Assembly (NCBI GenBank): GCA_030631415.1
Contig: DAOVLE010000063.1
Location: 1-22,275, forward strand
Origin: JAAEQG01 sp023133475
Lineage (GTDB): Bacteria; Planctomycetota; Phycisphaerae; UBA1845
Reading direction: 5' to 3'
Length of the DNA stretch: 22,275 nucleotides
How positions within the stretch are numbered: the first letter of the stretch is position 1; the number at the start of each line of letters is the position of its first letter. The position numbers were made by a program, and so were the translations under genes. The notes under the pieces were generated by a model that was given only the letters and a program-made list of their open reading frames with translations, ran no database searches and was not told the origin of the DNA. Positions 9,840 to 17,482 of the stretch are shown one piece after another.

Positions 9840-10958
9840 ATGTTGACCTCGTTGACGCTGGAGAACTACCGCGGTTTCCAGAAGTATCGGATCGCCGATC
9901 TTTCCCGTGTGAATCTGCTGGTCGGCAAGAACAATTGCGGCAAAACTTCCATTCTGGAGGCGATCCATCTGCTGGCCTCCGGCGGCAACCCTGCGGTCCT
10001 GATGAGTATTGCGTACCGGCGTGGCGAAGGCGTATTCAGGCAAGAGAAACCAGGGCCGCATCGACGCGATGTTTTTCCAGATGTTTCCCATTTGTTCCAC
10101 GGCCATGAGCTTTACGAAGATCAGCGTTTTTGGTTGGAAGAGAATGGTGTGCTCGGTCGGCTCACTGCCCACATCATTACCTACAAGGAGACTGACAAAA
10201 AGTCTGGTTCATTCGACGAAACAACGGAGATACCCTCGTTTGAGTTGCTTTTGGAAGTTACTGGCGATGCCGCTGCCGAGCCGCGTTCAGTGCGTCTTCC
10301 CGTAAGCGAAGATGGCTGTTTTCATGCTAATCACTCGCTCTATCGATTCTTCACCCGCGTTGCCGCTGGCAAGCTAGGTTTTGCGCATGTGCAATTCCTA
10401 ACCCCCGAATCAGTGAAATTTGACCAGCTCAGTGAAATGTGGAACAACGTACTTCGTGACTCCCGCGAGGGGGAAATAATCGAGGCAATGAGGATTCTGG
10501 AGCCTCGTCTTGCGGACATCGTCCTGTTGAGCGGAGAAAGCGCCGACTGGGCTGGGAATCGTGCTGGAATCTTTGCGGGATTCGAAGGGGAAAAGCGACG
10601 TGTGCCGTTGGGTAGTCACGGTGACGGAATGTACCGTCTATTTGCCCTGGCTCTTTCCCTGGCTCAGACGGCGCAGGGGGTTCTGCTTATTGATGAAATC
10701 GACACCGGTTTGCACTACTCCGTTATGGGCGACATGTGGTTACTGGTGGTGAAAGCCGCCATGAAGTCCAACGTCCGCGTATTCGCAACGACGCACAGCT
10801 TCGATTGTGTACGCGGTCTTGCCTGGCTGTGCGAGAACCATCCCGAATTGCAGGCAGAGGTTTCGCTTCAGAAAATCGAGCGCAGCCTTGAGGAAGCCGT
10901 CGCCCTTGACGCGAGGCAAATCATGATTGCGGCGGAACAAGGTATCGAGGTGCGGTAA
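9840..10958 (+). CDS. OLD/RecF-like AAA ATPase (AAA_15/AAA_21 type), probable defence effector subunit
   Basis: This 372-residue protein opens directly with the ATPase fold: LTSLTLENYRGFQKYRI, the typical 'xLxxFRxF' strand of RecF/OLD proteins, then Walker A GKNNCGKTS (29-37). A signature-like VPLGSHGDGMYRL (255-267) follows, then Walker B LLIDEIDTGLH (282-292) and the switch ATTHS (316-320). ATG 9840 is chosen because this strand begins there; a GTG at 9798 would add 14 residues with no homology. It has no nuclease domain of its own, and the next gene, overlapping by one base, encodes a TOPRIM-like protein. The arrangement recalls two-gene systems such as PARIS (ATPase plus TOPRIM) and split OLD systems, where the ATPase senses infection and controls the TOPRIM partner. 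Function here is inferred. Confidence 0.87.
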   Translation: MLTSLTLENYRGFQKYRIADLSRVNLLVGKNNCGKTSILEAIHLLASGGNPAVLMSIAYRRGEGVFRQEKPGPHRRDVFPDVSHLFHGHELYEDQRFWLEENGVLGRLTAHIITYKETDKKSGSFDETTEIPSFELLLEVTGDAAAEPRSVRLPVSEDGCFHANHSLYRFFTRVAAGKLGFAHVQFLTPESVKFDQLSEMWNNVLRDSREGEIIEAMRILEPRLADIVLLSGESADWAGNRAGIFAGFEGEKRRVPLGSHGDGMYRLFALALSLAQTAQGVLLIDEIDTGLHYSVMGDMWLLVVKAAMKSNVRVFATTHSFDCVRGLAWLCENHPELQAEVSLQKIERSLEEAVALDARQIMIAAEQGIEVR

Positions 10959-11614
10959 TGGCGGGGGATCCCAAACAGTCCAAGCTGCACGTTGAAGGCC
11001 GCGACGACGAGTGTTCGATTGAGCATCTCCTCATGCGTCATGGCATCAACTCCAAACTGTGGCCGACGTTGTTTCCAAGCATCGAACTCCAATATGGCGT
11101 TGAAAAGCTGCTCGATGGACTTGAGGTTTCCGTCCGCGTCAGCACTGATTGTGTTAACGGTTTTGTGCTGGACGCGGATGAGCAGCTTCAAGAGCGCTGG
11201 AAGGCTGTGAGCAATCGGCTGCGGAAAGTGGGTATTGACGCACCGGGCCAGGCGCCTCCGGAGGGTTTCATAGGAGAATCATCCAAGTTCGGTTCCCGAG
11301 TGGGAGTCTGGCTGATGCCGGATAACCAGACCGACGGCAAACTGGAAGATTTCTTGCGAACGCTGATAGACGAGCGCGATCCTCTGATCGGTTGCGCAGA
11401 GCAGGCAACCGACACCGCCAAAACACACGGCGCTCGATTCCCGGACGTCGATAGGATAAAAGCCATCCTCCACACGTGGTTGGCCTGGCAAAAAGAACCA
11501 GGCCGCCCGTACGGCACCGCGATCCGAGCGAGGTTCTTCCGACACGACAGTGATGCGGCTAATGCGTTTGTTGTGTGGTTCAAGACCCTCTATAAAATCC
11601 CCTCTCAGCTTTGA
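10958..11614 (+). CDS. DUF3226 TOPRIM-like protein, partner of the AAA ATPase
   Basis: The 218-residue protein starts in the TAATG overlap with the ATPase stop codon, so the two are translationally coupled. DUF3226 features are visible: KLHVEGRDD (9-17, acidic residue Glu13 in the TOPRIM position), GFVLDADEQLQERW (68-81, the DxD of TOPRIM), VGVWLMPDNQTDGKLEDFL (115-133) and HTWLAWQKEPGRPYGTAI (about 167-184). Family knowledge: DUF3226 is a TOPRIM-related fold; TOPRIM proteins bind Mg2+ through Glu and DxD and can cut nucleic acid. As a partner of an OLD-like ATPase it probably supplies the toxic or nuclease activity; this is inference. No immunity gene is seen next to it. The gene is followed by a G-rich stretch and the epimerase 35 bases on. 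Confidence 0.83.
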   Translation: MAGDPKQSKLHVEGRDDECSIEHLLMRHGINSKLWPTLFPSIELQYGVEKLLDGLEVSVRVSTDCVNGFVLDADEQLQERWKAVSNRLRKVGIDAPGQAPPEGFIGESSKFGSRVGVWLMPDNQTDGKLEDFLRTLIDERDPLIGCAEQATDTAKTHGARFPDVDRIKAILHTWLAWQKEPGRPYGTAIRARFFRHDSDAANAFVVWFKTLYKIPSQL

Positions 11615-11649
11615 ACGCGATTCCGCGGGGGGTTAGGGGGGGGACAGAC

Positions 11650-12684
11650 ATGAAACTCGCCTGGCAAAGGCAAACCATTCATAGCAGACACCCGTTCCAC
11701 ATCGCCCGCGGCGGAGCATCTCTTGAGGGTGACGAAACCCAACGTGTCATTGTGCAAGTCGAACACGAGGGAATCGTCGGGCTCGGCGAAGCTGCCCCCA
11801 GCGCCTACTACAACCAATCATGCGAGTCGGCAGAGGCGGCACTGGCCCAGGCGGCGGAGTTGCTGGGCGATGACCCCTTTGGGGTGGCGGCTGTGGTGGA
11901 CGGTTTGCTGGAACGCTTCCCCGACCAGAGCGCCGCGGTGGCTGCCATCGACGCAGCTCTACACGACTGGATCGGCAGGAAGCTCGGTGTGCCGGTGTGG
12001 AAACTGCTGGGGTTGGACCCGTCTCTGACACCACACACCTCGTATACAATAGGCCTTACCGAACCCGAGAATCTGCCGGCCCGATTGGCTCAGGCTGAGA
12101 TGTTCCAGTCGCTCAAGTTGAAGGTTGGGAGCGAGCACGACGAAGCGACGTTAAGGATTGTGCGCCAACACGCTCCGCGAGTGGGCCTGCGGGTCGATGC
12201 CAACGGTGCCTGGTCCGCGGAGGAGGCGTTGGGGCGAATCGAGGCTCTGAGCCGTTTCGGCCTCGAGCTGATCGAGCAACCGCTTGCCCCGGGGCAGTTC
12301 GAGGCGTTGGCTGACCTGCGACGGAACAACCCGGTTCCGATCATTGCCGACGAGGACTGCGTTGGGGTATCGGACGTGGTGCGTTTGGCTGGCGTCGTGG
12401 ACGGGGTGAACGTCAAGCTGGCTAAGTGCGGCGGCATCAGTGAGGCGTGCGCCATGATCCGTGTGGCTCGGCGGTTGGGTTTGAAGGTGATGCTCGGGTG
12501 CATGATCGAGACCAGCCTGGGCATATCAGCCGCGGCACAGTTGGCTTCACTGGTGGACTATGTAGACCTGGACGGTCACCTGCTGTTGGCTGACGATCCG
12601 TTTAAGGGTTTGATGTTGGCGGAAGGTGTGGTCAGGCCAGCCGACAAGCCCGGACTGGGGATCAGCAGGCGCACTCTGCCGTGA
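11650..12684 (+). CDS. Dipeptide epimerase (L-Ala-D/L-Glu epimerase type, enolase superfamily)
   Basis: The 344-residue protein belongs to the muconate lactonizing enzyme group of the enolase superfamily. Visible catalytic set: KLKVG (Lys156 and Lys158), Mg2+ ligands VDANGAW (Asp183), LIEQP (Glu209) and IADED (Asp234), then VKLAKCGG (Lys256, second acid/base). The DLDG motif (Asp306-x-Asp308) that binds the dipeptide amino group marks dipeptide epimerases. Family knowledge: it epimerises the C-terminal residue of dipeptides, typically L-Ala-D-Glu from recycled peptidoglycan. The ATG at 11650 follows a G-rich tract that can serve as ribosome binding site; a TTG at 11611 would overlap the previous gene and adds a non-homologous leader. 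It follows the ATPase-TOPRIM pair closely but is probably functionally unrelated. Exact substrate cannot be read from sequence. Confidence 0.9.
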   Translation: MKLAWQRQTIHSRHPFHIARGGASLEGDETQRVIVQVEHEGIVGLGEAAPSAYYNQSCESAEAALAQAAELLGDDPFGVAAVVDGLLERFPDQSAAVAAIDAALHDWIGRKLGVPVWKLLGLDPSLTPHTSYTIGLTEPENLPARLAQAEMFQSLKLKVGSEHDEATLRIVRQHAPRVGLRVDANGAWSAEEALGRIEALSRFGLELIEQPLAPGQFEALADLRRNNPVPIIADEDCVGVSDVVRLAGVVDGVNVKLAKCGGISEACAMIRVARRLGLKVMLGCMIETSLGISAAAQLASLVDYVDLDGHLLLADDPFKGLMLAEGVVRPADKPGLGISRRTLP

Positions 12685-12700
12685 AAACTCTCACGCATCT

Positions 12701-12757
12701 GTAGGGCGGGTTCCACCCGCCTTCGTGGCATTGCGCGGCGGGTAAAACCCGCCCTAC
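12701..12757. repeat. REP-like palindrome
   Basis: GTAGGGCGGGTTCCACC...ACCCGCCCTAC is an imperfect palindrome with an internal TGGCATTGCGCGGC. It is the same element as 9572-9628, with four substitutions over 57 bases. It lies just after the epimerase gene but lacks a T-run, so I do not call it a terminator. Confidence 0.8.
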
Positions 12758-12801
12758 AACTGTGATTACACCGTTTTCTCGGTTTTTCACGCTCCATTTT
12801 T

Positions 12802-12955
12802 TATGAACGCAGAGACGCAGAGAGCGCAGAGAAGAAGGAAGGAAGGAAGGGAGTGCACCCAACGACAATGTCTCGCATCCCCCCCATTTTCCATTTTTCA
12901 TTTTCCATTTTCCATTTTCTGCGTGCTCCGCGGTGAATTGGATGCGATTGCCCTG
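12802..12955. repeat. Direct composite repeat before dksA-lspA
   Basis: It contains ATGAACGCAGAGACGCAGAG, a GGAA-rich tract, ATTTTCC heptamers, TGCGTGCTCCGCGGTGAATT and GATGCGATTGCCCTG. The same modules in the same order and orientation recur at 14705-14846, after lspA. Part of its end also occurs at 9652-9675. Confidence 0.85.
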
Positions 12956-12984
12956 GTCTATCGGCATTGCGACACTGTAACCCG

Positions 12985-13013
12985 TTGACACGACCCAACC
13001 GATGTGTTAAACT
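12985..13013 (+). promoter_or_regulatory. Sigma-70-like promoter for dksA-lspA
   Basis: A perfect TTGACA (12985-12990) and TAAACT (13008-13013) are separated by 17 bases. Transcription would begin near 13020, about 50-60 bases before the dksA start. It sits immediately after the direct repeat. Confidence 0.65.
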
Positions 13014-13071
13014 GATGGGGCTCGGGATATTGATGCCCCACGAAATTAGAGTTAGGTGTGTTTTAGGGTAA

Positions 13072-13974
13072 TTGAGACAAGCCGTGGTCAAACGCAAAAC
13101 TGCGCGAACCAGCCTCAAATCCAAGAGCCAAGCCCGGTCCGGGACTGCGAAGAAAAGCAGGGCGAAAGGCTCTACAAAGAAAACCACTACCGGCAAAAAG
13201 TCGACCGGGAAGAAGCAATCCCCTATCGCGAAAAAGAAAAAAAAGAAAGCTTCGACTTCCGCCAGAACAAAGTCTTCAACCTCCACAGCCAAAAAAAAGA
13301 CATCTACGCGGAAGACCAAAAAGACTGCCGTAACCAGGAAAACCTCGTCAAAAAGAGCAGCAGCCAAGAAACCGGCAGCACGCTCCAGAGCTACGTCGGC
13401 TCCGGATGAGAAGTCGGGCAAGACCAAACATATACTGTCGCTGAGCACCTCCAGGCGTTCGATACCGCACAAAACCACCAGCAGACCTTCCAACGCGAAT
13501 CAGTTGGAGCCATTGGACTCGGGGATCACCATAGACGGTATCGAGATCGTCCCGCAGTCAAAACCCCTGCCGAAAACCAAACTGCGGGCCAAAGAGCTTC
13601 GGGAATTCAAGGAGCTTCTGTTGGCCAAGCGGCGCGAATTGATGGGGGACATGGATCAACTCTCCAGCGAGGCTTTGCACACCAACCGGCAGGACGCCCG
13701 CGGGGACCTGTCGACCATGCCCAGCCATATGGCCGACGTCGGCTCGGATAATTGGGAGCAGGATTTCACTTTGGGTCTGATCGCCACAGAGCGGGCAATG
13801 GTGCGTCAGATCGATGCGGCTTTGCAGCGGATCGGAAGCCGCACCTACGGGGTTTGTGTTGCGACCCACCGCATGATCTCTCTCGAGCGTCTTCGGGCCA
13901 AGCCCTGGGCACAGTACTGTATCGAGTTTGCTCAGCTTCGTGATTCCGGGCGTCTTCCGCCGGGTTGGTTCTGA
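13072..13974 (+). CDS. DksA/TraR-family protein with long histone-H1-like basic N-terminal tail
   Basis: In this 300-residue protein, residues 1-110 are almost only Lys, Arg, Ser, Thr and Ala (KKSRAKGSTKKTTTGKK and similar), like histone H1 or AlgP tails that bind nucleic acid. Residues 170-300 are a DksA/TraR module: a coiled-coil helix (ELREFKELLLAKRREL), ADVGSDNWEQDF, and the finger YGVCVATHRMISLERLRAKP then YCIEF. Only Cys262 and Cys283 of the four classical zinc ligands remain (Thr265 and Phe286 replace the others), so zinc binding is doubtful, as in other Cys-poor DksA proteins. Family knowledge: DksA-type proteins act on RNA polymerase through the secondary channel. There is no ATG; TTG 13072 follows AGGG and GTG 13084 is an alternative. 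An A-rich run near 13231-13250 could allow slippage. lspA begins two bases after the stop. Confidence 0.85.
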   Translation: MRQAVVKRKTARTSLKSKSQARSGTAKKSRAKGSTKKTTTGKKSTGKKQSPIAKKKKKKASTSARTKSSTSTAKKKTSTRKTKKTAVTRKTSSKRAAAKKPAARSRATSAPDEKSGKTKHILSLSTSRRSIPHKTTSRPSNANQLEPLDSGITIDGIEIVPQSKPLPKTKLRAKELREFKELLLAKRRELMGDMDQLSSEALHTNRQDARGDLSTMPSHMADVGSDNWEQDFTLGLIATERAMVRQIDAALQRIGSRTYGVCVATHRMISLERLRAKPWAQYCIEFAQLRDSGRLPPGWF

Positions 13975-13975
13975 T

Positions 13976-14698
13976 ATGCCTACCACCGACCAGAAGGCTG
14001 TGCAACCTGCGGGAACGGCCGAGCCCGATTCCGCGATCCGCTACCTTTGGGCCCATGTCCTCTTGTGGGCCACCGCGGGAGCGACGTTGGCTGCCGATCT
14101 GTGGACCAAGCATTGGGCGTTCACGGAGTTGGGGTGGGACGAGGCCCGCGAGGGGTTTTTCGGGCTGGTCAGCTATCAACGCTCGTTGAATGACGGTGCG
14201 TTGTTCGGCATGGGGCAGGGTCTGGTCTCGATTTTCATTATCGCCTCGGTGTTGGCGGTGGCGTTTATCCTTTATTTTTTTGGCTGTAGCCACCGCCGGC
14301 AACGTCTGCTGCATGTTGCCCTGGCTTTTATTCTCGCCGGGGCCTTGGGAAACATGTTTGATCGCACGTTCATGTCTGCGGACCGGTTGGTTCTGACAAG
14401 CAGCTACGGCAAAGGCGAGCGTGTGCTGGGCCGGTTCGTGGGCGATCAGAACGGCGACGTGATTCACCTCGGGTCTTGGCCTGAGGGCAGTCACCCACAG
14501 CAGTTTGATCGTAAGTGTTTGGCGGAACCGCCCCGATCCATCGGTGTGGTGCGGGATTTCATCAAGATTGAATTGCAAATCGCCGGGCGTGACGTTTGGC
14601 CTTGGGTGTTCAATATCGCCGATACCCTGTTGGTGGTCGGGGTGGGGATGCTACTGATAACCTTTGCATTTGACCGCCGTTCCTCCGCGAAAACCTGA
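13976..14698 (+). CDS. lspA: Signal peptidase II (lipoprotein signal peptidase) with large insert
   Basis: This 240-residue protein has four predicted membrane segments (about 23-42, 82-103, 108-126, 208-231) and the LspA motifs: DLWTK (41-45), LNDGALFGMG (71-80), GALGNMFDR (122-130), VRDFI (192-196) and FNIAD (212-216). By homology Asp194 and Asp216 form the catalytic aspartate pair. It cleaves lipid-modified prolipoproteins in the inner membrane; the beta-propeller lipoprotein in this window would be a substrate. Between GNMFDR and VRDFI there is an insert of about 50 residues (134-188, hydrophilic) absent from E. coli LspA. It is translated from the dksA message: the ATG is two bases after the dksA stop and no Shine-Dalgarno is evident, which suggests coupling. 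Confidence 0.92.
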   Translation: MPTTDQKAVQPAGTAEPDSAIRYLWAHVLLWATAGATLAADLWTKHWAFTELGWDEAREGFFGLVSYQRSLNDGALFGMGQGLVSIFIIASVLAVAFILYFFGCSHRRQRLLHVALAFILAGALGNMFDRTFMSADRLVLTSSYGKGERVLGRFVGDQNGDVIHLGSWPEGSHPQQFDRKCLAEPPRSIGVVRDFIKIELQIAGRDVWPWVFNIADTLLVVGVGMLLITFAFDRRSSAKT

Positions 14699-14704
14699 AT
14701 AATT

Positions 14705-14846
14705 CATGAACGCAGAGACGCAGAGAGCGCAGAGAAGAACGCGAAGAGATGAGGATAAGGGGGGAGAGTCGAAACTGGGCAACGTCGCCAACCTCCCATT
14801 TTCCATTTTCTGCGTGCTCCGCGGTGAATTAGATGCGATTGCCCTG
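14705..14846. repeat. Direct composite repeat after lspA
   Basis: This is a second copy of the 12802-12955 element: ATGAACGCAGAGACGCAGAG..., then AACGTCGCCAA (as in the heptamer-repeat core), ATTTTCC units and TGCGTGCTCCGCGGTGAATT. The two copies bracket the dksA-lspA operon. Confidence 0.85.
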
Positions 14847-14874
14847 AAGGCCATACCTTACCGGGGCCGGCAAC

Positions 14875-14904
14875 TTGATTGACCCGCCCCGCCTGCACTA
14901 TAAT
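14875..14904 (+). promoter_or_regulatory. Orphan sigma-70-like promoter
   Basis: TTGATT (14875-14880) and a perfect TATAAT (14899-14904) are separated by 18 bases. Transcription would start near 14911 into a stretch of about 350 bases with no recognised gene. A 70-codon frame (15020-15232) with GAGGTG nine bases upstream of its ATG is possible but unsupported; a small RNA is the other possibility. Confidence 0.55.
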
Positions 14905-15262
14905 CAGGGTAGATTTAGAGGTTCCGCATTTAACAGCAAGCCGCCGCATGAGGGGTGTGTATGCGCCTGAGCAGGCTACGGCCTCCTTTGATTCGGAAAA
15001 CTACGAGGTGCTCTGAAGCATGAGATACATAGTAAAGGGTAGCCCGATGTCCTGCGGTGTGCGAGCCACCGCCCAAGAGATAGGAGCCTGCGGTCGATTC
15101 GCCGTAGGGGTTTTCGGCGGTGCCGGCACAGTAGGTGATGGTGACCACGAGATGGTGTGCAACCATGAAGGCCATATACCCTTCCCTCCCCACACGGTGA
15201 TTGTTCTCGCGGAGTACCCAGCCGAGGGTTGAAGCAAAATACTGTTGCCTTAAGCCGCATTG
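14905..15262. other. Intergenic region downstream of the orphan promoter, content unresolved
   Basis: Short overlapping frames on both strands are present (for example plus 15020-15232 and minus 14930-15304), none with a recognisable domain. The sequence does not match tmRNA, RNase P or SRP landmarks that I know. Confidence 0.4.
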
Positions 15263-15380
15263 ATCAGTACCGCGACCGTGAGGGAGCGGCAGCGGGTGCC
15301 CCATCCCGTTTCGCCGGTCCGGAGAACCGGCGAACGGGGTGGGGGACGGATGGCCGCTCCCTTACGGTCGCAGTACTGAT
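15263..15380. repeat. MITE/REP-like element with 28-base inverted arms and internal hairpin
   Basis: The arms 15263-15290 (ATCAGTACCGCGACCG...) and 15353-15380 are inverted copies with two mismatches in 28. Inside is a long hairpin: TCGCCGGT (15311-15318) pairs with ACCGGCGA (15326-15333), extended outward by GTGCCCCATCCCG against CGGGGTGGGGGAC. No coding capacity. Confidence 0.85.
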
Positions 15381-15406
15381 TGGGCGGTACTGATTGGTTC
15401 GAGTCT

Positions 15407-15463
15407 GTCCCCCACCCCGTCCGGCTGCCTGCTACGCAGGCAGCCGGAACGGGATGGGCACCC
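15407..15463. repeat. Second REP-like hairpin, inverted relative to the first
   Basis: CCGGCTGCCTGC (15421-15432) pairs perfectly with GCAGGCAGCCGG (15436-15447) around a TAC loop. The outer sequences GTCCCCCACCCCGT and AACGGGATGGGCACCC are the reverse complement of the outer parts of the first hairpin. It ends eight bases from the glycosyltransferase stop codon but has no T-run. Confidence 0.85.
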
Positions 15464-15470
15464 ACTTAAA

Positions 15471-17120
15471 TCAACAGTCTTGGGTTGAAGCAGGGGCAGT
15501 GTTGTCAGGCTTGTGCTCTGCAGGCGACGCGCGGCGCGAACCGACAGCCACGCTCAGCACAACCGCGCCCTGCCACAAACGCAATACCGCAAGAGCCCCA
15601 AAAATGTGCATCAAAGGATGCACCGGCACCGCATAGCGGGGATATGGGCCGCCCAGAAAAGACGATACCACAACGTGGCAAAACACCACAAAACCCAACA
15701 TCAGCCAAACAATCCGGCACGGCTGAGCGAGAGACAACAACCCCCCAAACACGCACACCAAAACCAATTCCTCATACGGCGTATCCGCCAGCCCTAAAAC
15801 CGGCGTGCCTTTGGCGATATGCTGCCGATACCAACGCCCGATCTTACCACGCACAGGCGAGGCGAACGTCGGGCGGTGATGCAACGGAAGGTACTTTTCC
15901 ATGGTGGCTGGGGTAAAGCCCAATGCCAGTTCGGCAATGATCTCACTGACGTCGAACATCCCCGGCGGCCTCTCGCCGGGAACCACGCGATAGTACGGGT
16001 CAGGTATGAACAGCGTCCAATAGGCATCCCGCAGCCCCGCAACAAATACCTCCTTGGGATGTTCCAGGATAATATCCAGGCCCGCTTGCCCCATCACGTC
16101 AGCCGCCTCCGCCATGGATGCCCCATGGACGAACCGGAAAGCGTCCTTGATCGTGAAGGTATATCCCAGGCCCACTCGATCCGAGACCAGCTTCCGTCGC
16201 TTCGCTTCCGCGAGTGTCTCACGCACCTGGGCCATGGCAACGCTTTTGCTGGAATCCAGCCCCATTACCTCACAGGCCCGCACGTATAGCACCAGCTTGC
16301 CTTGGCAGGTGAGCTGGAAGTAACCGCAGTTCCGATAATTGTTAATCATCACCGGCAGAATCAGCAGGGCGGCGGGGCCTGCACCTGCCAGCACTGATAA
16401 CCCCACCGAGCGGGCCCAACCCCGGTGCGACTCGGGCACCGATCGTCGCCGCATGCTCCATAACCGATGCAACGCAAGCCCCACGCAGACCACCGGCATC
16501 ACCTGCCCCATACCCTTGATTACCGCACAAAGCCCGGCAGCCACCGAGGCTCCGATCAGCCAATGCCAGCCCCCGGTGACGTGATAACGCACCAACAGCA
16601 ACACGCACAAAGTCAGGGCAAAGGCGTAAGGAACCTCGGTCATCAGTATGTTTGCGTAAGAGCTCAGGTGAATGCTAAAGGCGGCGAATAAGCCCGCAAG
16701 CAATGCGAACCCACGATGCGGATTCAAGGCCCAGGCGATCAGCACGCAAAAGATCGTTATCCCCAACATCATTGCGTGCTGGAGCACTAGAATGGCCTGC
16801 GGGCTGACATCACCGCAAAGGCGGAAAATGGCTGCCAACAGGATCGGATAACCCGGCGGGCGGAACTGAAAGTATTCATGCGTGAAATCGAACCGCTCGG
16901 CGATGGCGGTAGCCAGCTTCAGATACCCGCCCGAGTCCCCCGTCGGCCATAGACGCGAGGAAGACAGCATGAACACTTCCACTACCAACGCAACAACACT
17001 TACCAATACCAAGACCGGAAAAAGTGGTCGGATATCGCCTTGGGCGTGGTTCGCCGGCTCGGACGGGGCATGCCGGCGGAACCCAACCGGATTCCCCGTA
17101 GATGACGAAGACATTCTCAT
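15471..17120 (-). CDS. Multi-pass membrane glycosyltransferase, GT39/PMT (ArnT-like) family
   Basis: This 549-residue protein has about ten to twelve hydrophobic segments, starting with FPVLVLVSVVALVVEVFML (34-52). The first extracytoplasmic loop carries PTGDSGGYLKLA (59-70, Asp62 in the catalytic-acid position of GT-C enzymes), followed by FRPPGYPILLA (86-96) and TEVPYAFAL (161-169). These are the hallmarks of PMT_2/GT39-type transferases that use a polyprenyl-phosphate sugar on the periplasmic side. Acceptor and sugar are unknown; lipid A, protein or cell-surface glycan are options. The start may be ATG 17120 or ATG 17114; neither has a clear Shine-Dalgarno. No neighbouring glycan genes are present, so it appears to be a single-gene unit. 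Confidence 0.82.
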   Translation of the reverse strand: MRMSSSSTGNPVGFRRHAPSEPANHAQGDIRPLFPVLVLVSVVALVVEVFMLSSSRLWPTGDSGGYLKLATAIAERFDFTHEYFQFRPPGYPILLAAIFRLCGDVSPQAILVLQHAMMLGITIFCVLIAWALNPHRGFALLAGLFAAFSIHLSSYANILMTEVPYAFALTLCVLLLVRYHVTGGWHWLIGASVAAGLCAVIKGMGQVMPVVCVGLALHRLWSMRRRSVPESHRGWARSVGLSVLAGAGPAALLILPVMINNYRNCGYFQLTCQGKLVLYVRACEVMGLDSSKSVAMAQVRETLAEAKRRKLVSDRVGLGYTFTIKDAFRFVHGASMAEAADVMGQAGLDIILEHPKEVFVAGLRDAYWTLFIPDPYYRVVPGERPPGMFDVSEIIAELALGFTPATMEKYLPLHHRPTFASPVRGKIGRWYRQHIAKGTPVLGLADTPYEELVLVCVFGGLLSLAQPCRIVWLMLGFVVFCHVVVSSFLGGPYPRYAVPVHPLMHIFGALAVLRLWQGAVVLSVAVGSRRASPAEHKPDNTAPASTQDC

Positions 17121-17199
17121 GTCTCGGTTTTCGTCAGAATACCCCCTTTGGGAACCGCTGTTTTTGGGGAAAAGCGTGAAAAAACCATCGGCAGGCTTG

Positions 17200-17360
17200 C
17201 GCTAGCCCCGGCATTTATGCCGGGTATTGGAGCGGTTGCCTCAGGCGTAGGGTGGGTGGAACCTCGCGGAGCGAGGTGGAACCCACCAACCGGGGACGAG
17301 TCCAAAGTCCAAGGTCCCGCTGATTTCCAACTTTGGACTTTGGACCAGGGACTTTGGACT
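17200..17360. repeat. Composite palindromic repeat, right copy (inverted relative to 1-170)
   Basis: Order on the plus strand: CTAGCCCCGGCATTTATGCC, TTGGAGCGGTTGCC, GTAGGGTGGGTGGAACC...GGTGGAACCCACCAACCGG, GTCCAAAGTCC units and GGACTTTGGACC units. These are the same modules as 1-170 in reverse. Another GTGGTGGGTTTCGCCC...GGCGGGTGG palindrome follows at 17371-17402. Confidence 0.85.
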
Positions 17361-17482
17361 TATTAACCGGTGTGGTGGGTTTCGCCCGCCTACGGCGGGT
17401 GGTCCGTGCTACCCTTGGGTTTGTCGGGAGCACCCAGCGCTGTACGGAGTCGCATCCGTTCTGGACACAGGATCGTGGATGG

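Noticed and set aside
13056..13409. Plus-strand frame overlapping the dksA tail
   Set aside because: It only reads the low-complexity A-rich tail of dksA in another frame.
15020..15232. 70-codon plus-strand frame behind the orphan promoter
   Set aside because: The Shine-Dalgarno-like GAGGTG is suggestive, but the peptide has no recognisable fold or conservation that I can judge; it is noted only as a possibility.
14930..15304. 124-codon minus-strand frame
   Set aside because: It has no domain, runs into the REP-like element, and competes with several equally open frames in the same region.
15396..15405. GGTTCGAGTC, like a tRNA T-arm
   Set aside because: No matching acceptor, D or anticodon arms surround it; it lies between two REP-like hairpins.
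15407..15463. Rho-independent terminator for the glycosyltransferase gene
   Set aside because: The stem is very strong, but no T-run follows on the relevant strand, and a near copy exists in opposite orientation, which fits a REP element.
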